Shown: one piece after another, positions 55,072-63,137 of the stretch | How the letters are laid out: the number at the start of each line of letters is the position of its first letter | Numbering within the stretch: position 1 is the stretch's first letter | NCBI GenBank assembly: GCA_951812335.1 | Contig: OX638293.1 | Span: 310,001-374,000 of the forward strand | DNA: 64,000 bases | Origin: Rhodothermales bacterium | GTDB taxonomy: Bacteria; Bacteroidota; Rhodothermia; Rhodothermales; VXPQ01 | Direction of reading: 5' to 3' | Program-made: the position numbers and the translations under genes | The notes under the pieces: model-generated | What the model was told of the DNA's origin: nothing | What the model saw: the letters and a program-made list of their open reading frames with translations, nothing else | Database searches by the model: none

Positions 55072-56052
55072 CTACGGAACCTCTACGGTTTCGAGGATCT
55101 GCCGCACCAGATCGTCGCTCGTCACCTCTTCCGCCTCAGCCTCGTACGATACCGCAATGCGGTGTCGCATTACGTCCGGGGCCAGCATGCGAACGTCTTC
55201 CGGCGTAACATAGGCCCGGCGCTCCAGAAAAGCATGGGCGCGCGCCGCAAGGTTCAGGTGAATGGTCGCGCGGGGCGAGGCGCCGAACTCGATCAGCGGA
55301 GCGATATCCGACAAGCGGTACTCCGCCGGGCGCCTTGACGCCATCACAATATCCACCATGTACTTCTCAACTCGCTCGTCCATGTAGAGTTCGTTCAGCA
55401 CAGCGCGCGCCGAAAGAATATCCTCCGGTCCAACCACTTCCCCGACCTCTTCTTTCTCGCCGGTCCGGGCCATGCGGCGCATGATTTCCAGCTCCTCGTC
55501 ACGGGTCGGGTACTCCACGCGAATTTTCAGCATGAACCGATCCACCTGCGCCTCGGGAAGAGGATAGGTGCCTTCCTGCTCTATCGGATTCTGAGTGGCC
55601 AGCACCAGAAACGGCTCCCCGAGCGGAAAGGTCGTCTCGCCGATAGTCACCTGCCGCTCCTGCATACTTTCGAGGAGGGCGCTTTGGACCTTGGCCGGGG
55701 ACCGGTTGATCTCGTCGGCCAGAATGACGTTCGCAAAGACAGGTCCCTTTTTGATGGAAAAAGATCCTTCTTTCTGATTGTATACGAGCGTACCCAGCAA
55801 ATCGGCGGGAAGCAAATCCGGAGTGAACTGAATACGCTGGAACTTTGTCCCGATTGCACGGGCAAGGGAACTGACCGTGAGTGTCTTGGCAAGACCCGGT
55901 ACGCCTTCGAGCAGCACATGCCCATCGCCGAGCAGCCCGATCAGCAGGCGCTCGATCATGTGACGCTGCCCCACAACGACCCGGCCCACCTCGTTCAACA
56001 ATTGGTCCACGAACGTACTTTCCTTGCGGATGCGGTCGCTGACCCGGGCCAT
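55072..56052 (-). CDS. MoxR family AAA+ ATPase
   Basis: This 326-residue protein has Walker A GVPGLAKT (variant of GxxGxGKT), Walker B VILADEINRSPAK, and the pattern LVLATQNPIEQEGTYPLPEAQVDRF with ESMQERQVTIGE, as in MoxR-type ATPases. These help metal insertion or assembly of protein complexes. No VWA/BatA gene is nearby, unusual for the family. ATG 56052 (MARVSDRIRKES) is chosen; a longer frame runs upstream into the galactokinase-like gene without similarity. It is part of the run fmt - GHMP kinase - moxR - hprK. Confidence 0.92.
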   Translation of the reverse strand: MARVSDRIRKESTFVDQLLNEVGRVVVGQRHMIERLLIGLLGDGHVLLEGVPGLAKTLTVSSLARAIGTKFQRIQFTPDLLPADLLGTLVYNQKEGSFSIKKGPVFANVILADEINRSPAKVQSALLESMQERQVTIGETTFPLGEPFLVLATQNPIEQEGTYPLPEAQVDRFMLKIRVEYPTRDEELEIMRRMARTGEKEEVGEVVGPEDILSARAVLNELYMDERVEKYMVDIVMASRRPAEYRLSDIAPLIEFGASPRATIHLNLAARAHAFLERRAYVTPEDVRMLAPDVMRHRIAVSYEAEAEEVTSDDLVRQILETVEVP

Positions 56053-56150
56053 ATCAAAGTTTGCTACGGTTTCCACGTGACAGAAAAAACGGATTGCTCG
56101 GATAGGTATGAAGAACGGGGTCGGGAGCGCGGTACAGGAAGCGCAGGTCG

Positions 56151-57389
56151 TCACAGAAGCATGACGCGTACGTCCATATCGAATTTTTTTTTGAGCCCGG
56201 CTTGCACTCGGTCCAGGCAACGAGGGACGACAAAAGGCCGTCCCGCCATCACCACCGCACGCCCTCGATTCATGGAAAACGCTCCGTACATGCCGTCAAG
56301 GCTCATGGCGTCCACTTCGTCCACCACACTATCCGACACATCCGTCGTGCTCCCCCAGTCTCTGCGCGTCAATGCGTCGGACATGAGAAGAAGCGCTCCA
56401 AAAAGCTGCCAGTCTTTACGCTGCACCGCTCCTACCAGTTTCGGCACGCGCTGGTTCTCCTTCACCAACCAGCGCAGAGCAGGCCGTAACCGGATGGGGA
56501 CCGCGTCGGTCGCCGCCGGTAAATCGCGGTGCTCCAGATCTCGCAGCGACGCTACCGTATCGAATCCCTTCCTGCGCAGAATGACCACCGCCTCGGACGC
56601 CATTTTCCTTTTCCTTGCAACGGCTCCGGTTGCAAAGAAGGTAGGATCTCCCGTTTCTACCAGCCCGAACGCAAGCGCATCCTCCTTGGGAGCTTCGAGC
56701 GACATCCATTCGAGCGTAGCGGCATCCACGAAGCAATACCGTTCGGGGCGCCCTTGTTCGGCCGCTATGATAAAGGCGGGGCTGAAGGAGCGGCCCATAC
56801 TCGCCTCGATCGCTTCATGGACCTGTCCGCATATCCGACGATCCTCCTGAGCGGGCAAAAAAGTTTCCCGGCATGCACGCGCCGTCGCCACGCCAAGGGC
56901 AGCAACGTATGCATCCGCACACGAAGAGGGGGCCGCGTTCGCCACGGCTACATCGGCCCGCGCATCTTCGGGCGCCAGGCGGCGGAGCGTTTCGAAAACA
57001 ATACGAACGGGCAGGGGAGCAGTATCGGGAAGCGGACGATCCGGGCCGTATGTCCATGTCCTGTCGTCGCGTCCAAACGCCAGACGGGACGCTTCGCCCG
57101 TCGAGGCGCGCATCGCCACTGCCATACCGGACGGGATGGAGAAAAACAGGGCAAACCCGTCGAAGTAATGCGTGTGCTCGGCGAGCAATCCCATGCTCCC
57201 GTATGCAAAACCTGTACCGGAGCGTACTCCTTCCACAACTTCAAAATGTCCCTGGAGTGTTGTCCGCGCACGTTCCGTGAGGCGGGACGGAGCTTCGAAC
57301 GAGCGCTCAGGGATCCCCTGTGGAACCTTCGTCAGGGAAGCCAGGCGAGAAAACGCACCGGCGCGATCGCGAATCGACTCTGACGACAT
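56151..57389 (-). CDS. Galactokinase-like GHMP kinase family protein with degenerate motifs
   Basis: This 412-residue protein resembles galactokinases: GSMGLLAEHTHYFDG (for the usual GRVNLIGEHTDYNGG) and the ATP-loop region APSSCADAYVAALGVATA (for GLSSSAALEVA). The usual catalytic Asp motif (GIMDQ) is not found; the corresponding region reads FSPAFIIAAEQGRPERY. So it may have lost kinase activity or act on another substrate. The ATG at 57389 follows the fmt stop by 17 bp, with GGGGAGA upstream. Role unknown. Confidence 0.72.
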   Translation of the reverse strand: MSSESIRDRAGAFSRLASLTKVPQGIPERSFEAPSRLTERARTTLQGHFEVVEGVRSGTGFAYGSMGLLAEHTHYFDGFALFFSIPSGMAVAMRASTGEASRLAFGRDDRTWTYGPDRPLPDTAPLPVRIVFETLRRLAPEDARADVAVANAAPSSCADAYVAALGVATARACRETFLPAQEDRRICGQVHEAIEASMGRSFSPAFIIAAEQGRPERYCFVDAATLEWMSLEAPKEDALAFGLVETGDPTFFATGAVARKRKMASEAVVILRRKGFDTVASLRDLEHRDLPAATDAVPIRLRPALRWLVKENQRVPKLVGAVQRKDWQLFGALLLMSDALTRRDWGSTTDVSDSVVDEVDAMSLDGMYGAFSMNRGRAVVMAGRPFVVPRCLDRVQAGLKKKFDMDVRVMLL

Positions 57390-57406
57390 AATGGATTCTC
57401 CCCGCA

Positions 57407-58345
57407 CTATTTAAACAGATGTCCCACCGGTAGTGCATGTCCCCGCATAAAATCCATCGCCGGGAGCCGACGACGACCTTCCTGTTGCAGTTCCAGCAAC
57501 TCTACAGCCCCTTCGCCGCAAGCCACTACGAGGCCATCCGACACATCCGTCACTTGACCCGGCATGCCCTGCACCCCCTCCTCCTGGCCTGAATCCGCTA
57601 CATGCGTCCTGTATATCTTGACCATGCTTTCGCCATCGTATGTCCAGGCCCCGGGATGCGGCGACAGTCCGCGTATACGGTTGTGAACCTGATGCGCGGG
57701 TCGATCCCACACAATGCGAGTATCTTCCTTGCGAATCCGCGGGGCCGGAGTAGCCTCTTCGTCGTCCTGAGGATACGCTTCAGCCTGCCCGCGATCAATG
57801 CGCCGCACCGTCTCCACCACAATTTCGGCGCCGATCGCCATCATCCGGTCATGCACTTCCCCGGTCGTCTCGTCCGGACCGATCGGCATGGTTTTTTGCA
57901 AGATGACATTTCCTGTATCCACAGCTTCTTTCAGGAAAAACGTGCTCACGCCCGTCTCCGTCTCCCCCGCCATGACAGCGCGGTGGATCGGCGCAGCGCC
58001 CCGGTACTTCGGGAGCAACGAGCCATGTAAGTTAAAAGCTCCCTTTCGGGCGATCCGGAACACGTCGGGAGGAAGGATGCGAAAGGCCACAACCACAATC
58101 AAGTCCGGTATTAATCGGCGTACCGCTGTCGTAAAGGCCGGATCGCGGAGCGATGCCGGTTGCAGAATCGCCTTGATACCCAGCCGTTGCGCTTCTTCCT
58201 TCACGGGCGTCGGATGCACGCGGCGGCCTCGCCCCCTGGGTTTGTCAGGGGCCGTCACCACGGCGACCGGGCCATAGCCCGACTGGGCGAGCCGTCGTAG
58301 CGACGGCACGGCAAAATCCGGCGTACCCATAAAAACGATCCGCAT
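57407..58345 (-). CDS. fmt: Methionyl-tRNA formyltransferase
   Basis: This 312-residue protein has MRIVFMGTPDFAVPSL at the start, the formyl-THF site with FNLHGSLLPKYRGAAPIHRA (catalytic Asn/His), ETGVSTFFLKEAVDTGNVI, and a C-terminal OB-like domain. It formylates initiator Met-tRNA. ATG 58345 is preferred over 58354. It lies 51 bp after ftsY and upstream of the galactokinase-like gene. Confidence 0.94.
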   Translation of the reverse strand: MRIVFMGTPDFAVPSLRRLAQSGYGPVAVVTAPDKPRGRGRRVHPTPVKEEAQRLGIKAILQPASLRDPAFTTAVRRLIPDLIVVVAFRILPPDVFRIARKGAFNLHGSLLPKYRGAAPIHRAVMAGETETGVSTFFLKEAVDTGNVILQKTMPIGPDETTGEVHDRMMAIGAEIVVETVRRIDRGQAEAYPQDDEEATPAPRIRKEDTRIVWDRPAHQVHNRIRGLSPHPGAWTYDGESMVKIYRTHVADSGQEEGVQGMPGQVTDVSDGLVVACGEGAVELLELQQEGRRRLPAMDFMRGHALPVGHLFK

Positions 58346-58396
58346 ATCCTGCATGGGAATGTCCGAAAAGCAGATTGGCGGTAGACCGGGGCATCG

Positions 58397-59353
58397 TCAC
58401 CCGAACAGGGCATCCACAAACGTGCGCCGGTCGAATATCCGCAAATCCTCGATATGCTCCCCGACTCCTATGTACTTGACGGGAATCCGGAAATCGTTGG
58501 AAATACCGATCACAATGCCTCCCTTCGCGGTACCATCCAGTTTGGTGACCACAAGCCCCGTCACCTCGACGCTACGGGTGAACTCCTCTGCCTGCCGCAA
58601 GGCGTTCTGCCCCGTAGAAGCATCGAGTACCAGCAGCACCTCGTGAGGCGCCCCGGCAACGCGTTTGGACATTGCACGCCGGATCTTCGCCAATTCATCC
58701 ATCAACCCCCCGCGAGTATGGAGACGTCCCGCCGTGTCGATAAGCGCTACGTCCGCACCCCGCGAGTTGGCCGAGGCTACCGTATCGTACGCCACCGAGG
58801 CCGGGTCGCTCCCCTGGGCTTGCCGAACGATAGGCACATCGGCGCGTTCGGCCCAGATCGAGAGTTGCTCCACCGCGGCAGCGCGAAACGTATCGGCAGC
58901 GCCGAGCAACACGGATTTGCCCGCGTCCTTGTACCGGTGCGCCATCTTCCCGATGGTGGTCGTTTTACCGACCCCGTTAACGCCAACGACCATGATTACA
59001 TGCGGACGATTCGGGAACGGTGCATCAAACCCTCCGGGAGCATCCGGGGGATTGTCGAGAAGCAGCAAAGCAATCTCGTCCCGAATCAGTCCATGCAGTT
59101 CCGCCGTCGACACGTAGCGATCCTCGGCTACTCGCTTCCCGATGCGGTCGATGATGTGGAGTGTAGTGCCGACGCCTACATCGCTGGTAACCAGTACTTC
59201 TTCCAACTCGTCCAGCACCTGCTCGTCCACGGTTTTTTTTCCGCGGACGATCCGGCGGATCTTGCCAAGAAACCCCGTTCTGGTTTTGTCCAGCCCCTTG
59301 TCAAGCCCTGCAGGTGGCGCTTCGCCTGCCTGGAAACCATCAAAAAAAACCAT
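58397..59353 (-). CDS. ftsY: Signal recognition particle receptor FtsY
   Basis: This 318-residue protein has the SRP GTPase NG domain: GVNGVGKTTTIGKMA (G1), LGAADTFRAAAVEQL (insertion box), LIDTAGRLHTRGGLMDEL (G3), TKLDGTAKGG (G4) and IGVGEHIEDL at the end. A short acidic N-terminal stretch replaces the long A domain. It docks SRP-bound ribosomes at the membrane. ATG 59353 (MVFFDGF) was chosen; frames further up run into a hairpin repeat. The next gene upstream on the strand is pgsA-like. Confidence 0.95.
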   Translation of the reverse strand: MVFFDGFQAGEAPPAGLDKGLDKTRTGFLGKIRRIVRGKKTVDEQVLDELEEVLVTSDVGVGTTLHIIDRIGKRVAEDRYVSTAELHGLIRDEIALLLLDNPPDAPGGFDAPFPNRPHVIMVVGVNGVGKTTTIGKMAHRYKDAGKSVLLGAADTFRAAAVEQLSIWAERADVPIVRQAQGSDPASVAYDTVASANSRGADVALIDTAGRLHTRGGLMDELAKIRRAMSKRVAGAPHEVLLVLDASTGQNALRQAEEFTRSVEVTGLVVTKLDGTAKGGIVIGISNDFRIPVKYIGVGEHIEDLRIFDRRTFVDALFG

Positions 59354-59392
59354 GCTCCGTCCTGTGCAATAACAGAAATTTCCCACTAAGGA

Positions 59393-59435
59393 TAAGGATA
59401 TTCTGATCGAAACCGCTTCGATCAGAATATCCTTA
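59393..59435. repeat. Perfect hairpin form of the dispersed repeat
   Basis: TAAGGATATTCTGATCGAA (59393-59411) and its exact reverse complement TTCGATCAGAATATCCTTA (59417-59435) flank the loop ACCGC. The arms match the terminal repeat of the long copies with no interior. The TAA stop of the pgsA-like gene lies inside it, so it may act as a transcription terminator or RNA stabiliser between pgsA and ftsY. Confidence 0.85.
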
Positions 59436-60074
59436 ATCCATTGAATCGGGCTCTGCACCCATCGCACCATTCGCTGCGCCCGGCGCAGCCGCCAAAGGCG
59501 ACTCGCTTTGCTTGATCAGTCTCGCATATCTGAACCCGTACGTTGCGAAAGACCCTGCCAAAAACCCCGTCGTCGCATATAAACAGAATCGCATCACCGG
59601 CTCGTCGGCCCGCATAAGCGCCGCAAGCAGGGTAACTGTCACAGCCCCTGCGGCTATCTTGCCCCACCAATCACTCATTTCCACACGCCCTGTGCGATGC
59701 GCGAGCATTCCCGACCCCATCAGAATGAGCAGATCCCGCGCGACCAGCACAATCAGAAACCATACAGGAAGCATTCCCCGGAGAACCAGCGCAAGCACGA
59801 TGGCCATACCGGCCATCTTGTCGGCCAGCGGATCCAGTATTTTTCCCCAATCCGACACCCTGCCCGACCAGCGCGCTATCCGCCCGTCGAACCAGTCGCT
59901 CGCAATCGTAACGGCAAGCAGCGCAAAAATCCAGCGGAGCGGACCGTCGACCAGGATCAGCCATACGACAGGAACCGCCAGAAGGACCCGCCCCATGCTG
60001 AGTACGTTCGGGACGGTCCATACATTCCCGTCGGGGCGAAAGCGCCCGAACCTACGGGGTAGCATCATCGGCAT
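59433..60074 (-). CDS. CDP-alcohol phosphatidyltransferase (PgsA-like)
   Basis: This 213-residue protein has six or so membrane helices and the CDP-alcohol motif from SDWFDGRIAR through GKILDPLADK (D-x2-DG-x2-AR-x8-G-x3-D-x3-D), all key Asp residues present. It likely makes phosphatidylglycerophosphate or a related phospholipid in the membrane. The first ATG at 60074 overlaps the ispG end by 23 bp; later ATGs at 60068 and 60065 are also possible. Confidence 0.87.
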   Translation of the reverse strand: MPMMLPRRFGRFRPDGNVWTVPNVLSMGRVLLAVPVVWLILVDGPLRWIFALLAVTIASDWFDGRIARWSGRVSDWGKILDPLADKMAGMAIVLALVLRGMLPVWFLIVLVARDLLILMGSGMLAHRTGRVEMSDWWGKIAAGAVTVTLLAALMRADEPVMRFCLYATTGFLAGSFATYGFRYARLIKQSESPLAAAPGAANGAMGAEPDSMD

Positions 60075-61140
60075 CGTCCTCCCAGGCGTCGATGGCCTCC
60101 ATCACCGCCTCCACGATATTTTCGGATGGCACGGTACCCACCACCTCGCCCCGCTTGAAAAGATGCGCCCGTCCACGCCCAAGCGAAATCCCCAGATCCG
60201 CGCCGGCGGCCTCCCCCGGCCCGTTCACCGCACAGCCCATGAGCGCTACGTTGAGATCCTTCTCGAAACGGGCTTCCTGGACCGCTGCCTCCACCTTTTC
60301 CACGATCGAGAACAAATCGCCTTCCATGCGGCCGCATGTGGGGCAGGCAATCACGTTTACGCCCGGACGCCCCAATCGGAGCGACTTCAGAATGCGGTGT
60401 CCTACCTCGACTTCCCGTACGGAGGGCGTCGCCAGCGAAACGCGGATCGTGTCCCCGATCCCGTCGGCCAGAAGCGCCCCGATTCCTATTGAACTCTTGA
60501 CGGAGCCGCTATCGAAAGTACCTGATTCGGTGACGCCGAGATGCAGCGGAAAATGGGTTTTCTCCGCCAGCAGGCGGTAGGCCTGGATCATGAAAAACAC
60601 GTCCGAGTGCTTGACCGAAATAACCAGGTCCTCGAACCCGTGCTTCTGGCATATCTCCACATGCCGCATAGCACTCTCGAAGAGGGCCTCGGGCTGCGGG
60701 TAGCCATATTTGTCCAGCAGATCCTTTTCCAGCGACCCGGAGTTGACCCCGATGCGAATAGGAATGCCGGCTTCCTTTGCGGCAAGCAGTACTTCCTTCT
60801 CCCACTCCTCCTTGCCTATATTGCCGGGATTGATGCGGACTTTGGCCACGTTCGATTCGATGGCCTTCAGAGCGTACTGGTAATTGAAGTGAATATCGGC
60901 GACGATCGGCACGGGAGCGCCCTGTACGATATCCGCCAGCGCTTCGGCATCCTCGGGGCGCGGCACCGCCACGCGCACAATGTCGGCCCCGGCCTCGGCA
61001 AGTTCGCGAACCTCGTTAAGAGACGCCTCTACGTCATGCGTTTTGGAGGTGTTCATCGACTGCACCGATATCGGGGCGCCGCCGCCGATTTGTACGGGGC
61101 CGACCTGTACGGACCGTGATTCTCGCCTAAATCGTTTCAT
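60052..61140 (-). CDS. ispG: (E)-4-hydroxy-3-methylbut-2-enyl-diphosphate synthase
   Basis: This 362-residue enzyme of the MEP isoprenoid pathway has the TIM-barrel segment SVQSMNTSKTHDVEASLNEV, the long SIGIGALLADGIGDTIRVSL block, and the [4Fe-4S] cysteines in VIACPTCGR and LMGCAVNGPGEA. The C-terminal acidic tail (WEDDADDATP) is short. It makes HMBPP from MEcPP. The ATG at 61140 starts the conserved fold; no partner of the pathway is nearby. Confidence 0.95.
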   Translation of the reverse strand: MKRFRRESRSVQVGPVQIGGGAPISVQSMNTSKTHDVEASLNEVRELAEAGADIVRVAVPRPEDAEALADIVQGAPVPIVADIHFNYQYALKAIESNVAKVRINPGNIGKEEWEKEVLLAAKEAGIPIRIGVNSGSLEKDLLDKYGYPQPEALFESAMRHVEICQKHGFEDLVISVKHSDVFFMIQAYRLLAEKTHFPLHLGVTESGTFDSGSVKSSIGIGALLADGIGDTIRVSLATPSVREVEVGHRILKSLRLGRPGVNVIACPTCGRMEGDLFSIVEKVEAAVQEARFEKDLNVALMGCAVNGPGEAAGADLGISLGRGRAHLFKRGEVVGTVPSENIVEAVMEAIDAWEDDADDATP

Positions 61141-61239
61141 GATTGCCGATCAAGATGATGAAGGGGTATTCCTGTAACGAAGCCGGATGTTCTTGTGTTG
61201 CACGGAACGAGTTCACACAAAGGAGTATTCGGAAATTTG

Positions 61240-62310
61240 TCAATCCCGGAAACGCACTTTCACCAGAAGCGGCAAATGGTCGGAAAGATTCGCTTCCTGC
61301 ACTCGCGCAGCGGCGACCTCCCATTCCTCGCTCACGAATACGTAGTCGATCCGCACCGCGGGCAATCGCGCATGGTAGGTCATTCCCCACCCCTCGCCCG
61401 CCTCCGCAAAGGCGTCGCGTAACCGGCCCGACAATGTGCGGTACACCCGGTTGTTCGGGGTGCTGTTCAGATCGCCGCACAGAATGACGGGCAGGGTTTC
61501 CTTGTCGATCATCGTCACGATCCCGTCAATCTCCCGGGCGCGGACCCGGTATGCGGCGCGGTACTGCCTGAAGTAGCGCATGACATATTCGACATCGAAA
61601 ACGGACGAACGCGTTTCCTCCCAGGGCTTCTTCTCCCCAAACGTGCGCAAGTGCACATTATACAGTACGAAATCCCGGTCTTGCCAGCGTATCCGGGCCC
61701 TTATTACATGCGATGTACGATTGTCCGACGAATGCAAACGACGCCGGGAAACATGCACGACTTGTGGTTTGCTAAGTACGGGTTGTTGCGTCCATGAGGC
61801 ATTATCGGGACGCACGGTTGCAAAACCCAGCGTGTCGAACAAAATCGAAACATACGGGTCGGTCCGGATAAAAGGTGCCTCGTCATACCAGGCGATGGAG
61901 GCTTCCTGCAACCCGATAATGTCCGGGCGACTTTCCTCGACAAGACGAGCCATGTGCGCGGGGCGCGCCGGCGTGGCGTCGCGCCAGATGGCGGGGGCGT
62001 TGAACGTAAGCAGAGCGAGGGCATCGTCCGGGACGTCCGGGGAGGTATCGAAGCGGTCGAACGGATTCGCACGGATCAGAAAAAGCGCCAGCAACACGCC
62101 GTTGACAACAAGGATCCGCCGGCTTCCCGCCAGCACAAGCAATACCGTCATCCCAGCAAGAACCAGCGCAATGTACGGCAAGAAGACGGCGACGAGTTCG
62201 AACCACCAGAAAACACCGAAAGGCACGTAATACGCAAGGTACCCGGCCAGAAAAAGTAGCGCGATCGGGAGATTGACTGCAGAGAGAATTTTTTGCGCAA
62301 GCCGTTTCAT
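61240..62310 (-). CDS. Endonuclease/exonuclease/phosphatase family membrane protein
   Basis: This 356-residue protein has three N-terminal membrane helices (NLPIALLFLAGYLAYYVPFG, LVAVFLPYIALVLAGMTVLLVLAG, ILVVNGVLLALFLI). The EEP hydrolase domain has LTFNA near its start, IGLQEAS, LYNVHLRT, CGDLNSTPNN and a final SDHLPL. Family members cleave phosphodiesters of nucleic acids or lipids; the membrane segments suggest an outward-facing role. Its ATG lies 9 bp after the rhomboid stop, so they are co-transcribed. Confidence 0.85.
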   Translation of the reverse strand: MKRLAQKILSAVNLPIALLFLAGYLAYYVPFGVFWWFELVAVFLPYIALVLAGMTVLLVLAGSRRILVVNGVLLALFLIRANPFDRFDTSPDVPDDALALLTFNAPAIWRDATPARPAHMARLVEESRPDIIGLQEASIAWYDEAPFIRTDPYVSILFDTLGFATVRPDNASWTQQPVLSKPQVVHVSRRRLHSSDNRTSHVIRARIRWQDRDFVLYNVHLRTFGEKKPWEETRSSVFDVEYVMRYFRQYRAAYRVRAREIDGIVTMIDKETLPVILCGDLNSTPNNRVYRTLSGRLRDAFAEAGEGWGMTYHARLPAVRIDYVFVSEEWEVAAARVQEANLSDHLPLLVKVRFRD

Positions 62311-62319
62311 CGCCGATGC

Positions 62320-62985
62320 TCACCAGGACATCGTCCTGCCGGGGCGGATCGGGAGTTTGCCCCGCCAGTATTGTATCAGCAGGAAGCCGAACAACATGCC
62401 TCCGAGGTGGGCAAAATTGGCGACGCCAGCCTGGGTGCCTGTCACGGCGGCCCACAATTCCAGCAGGCCGTAGACGATCACGAACCATTTGGCCTTGACC
62501 GGGAACAGAAAATAAATGTAGATGAGCTGGTTGGGAAACATCATGCCGAAGGCGAGCAGGATGCCGAATACGCCGCCCGATGCGCCCACCGTCGGATACA
62601 CTTCACCGCTGGAAGAAGCGACAATCAGTTGAATCAGACCCGCACCGACGACACAGACGAAATAAAACAGGGCGAACCGGCGGCTGCCACACGTATTCTC
62701 GATCTGTACGCCAAACAGCCACAGCGCAAACATATTGAACAAAAGATGCGTGAAGCCGCCGTGCAGAAAAGAATACGTCACGAGTTGCCACGGCAGAAAC
62801 GACGCAAAACCGCCCGAGAACTGCGGGTTTCCTATCGGCCACAGGGCGAACCACTGCAAAAGCACCCGACTTATGGGGGGCGTCATCGTGGCGAGAAATA
62901 CCAGCCCGTTCAGAATCAGCAGATTCTTGATGACCGGCGGAAACATCGAAAATTGCGTGAGGGGTCGGTAAGAATTCTGATACAT
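62320..62985 (-). CDS. Rhomboid family intramembrane serine protease
   Basis: This 221-residue protein has six membrane segments, the Ser in GASGGVFG and the His in ANFAHLGGMLFG, the expected Ser-His dyad. It also shows the HGGFTHLLFNMFALWLFG element. It cleaves transmembrane substrates inside the bilayer. ATG 62985 was chosen; longer frames extend into the promoter region shared with the PBP gene. It is followed by the EEP gene on the same strand. Confidence 0.9.
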   Translation of the reverse strand: MYQNSYRPLTQFSMFPPVIKNLLILNGLVFLATMTPPISRVLLQWFALWPIGNPQFSGGFASFLPWQLVTYSFLHGGFTHLLFNMFALWLFGVQIENTCGSRRFALFYFVCVVGAGLIQLIVASSSGEVYPTVGASGGVFGILLAFGMMFPNQLIYIYFLFPVKAKWFVIVYGLLELWAAVTGTQAGVANFAHLGGMLFGFLLIQYWRGKLPIRPGRTMSW

Positions 62986-63137
62986 CGTCCGATGTGTGCG
63001 TGCAATAACGGTATTCCTGCCCTGGATAATAGGATAACACCCCCTCTTAGGGACAAACGTCCATAAAGTTGCGTTCCCCTGCGGAACGAACCGTCTAAAA
63101 TCGGCATTCAAGGAGTATTGTCCTGCTTTTAGCATTC

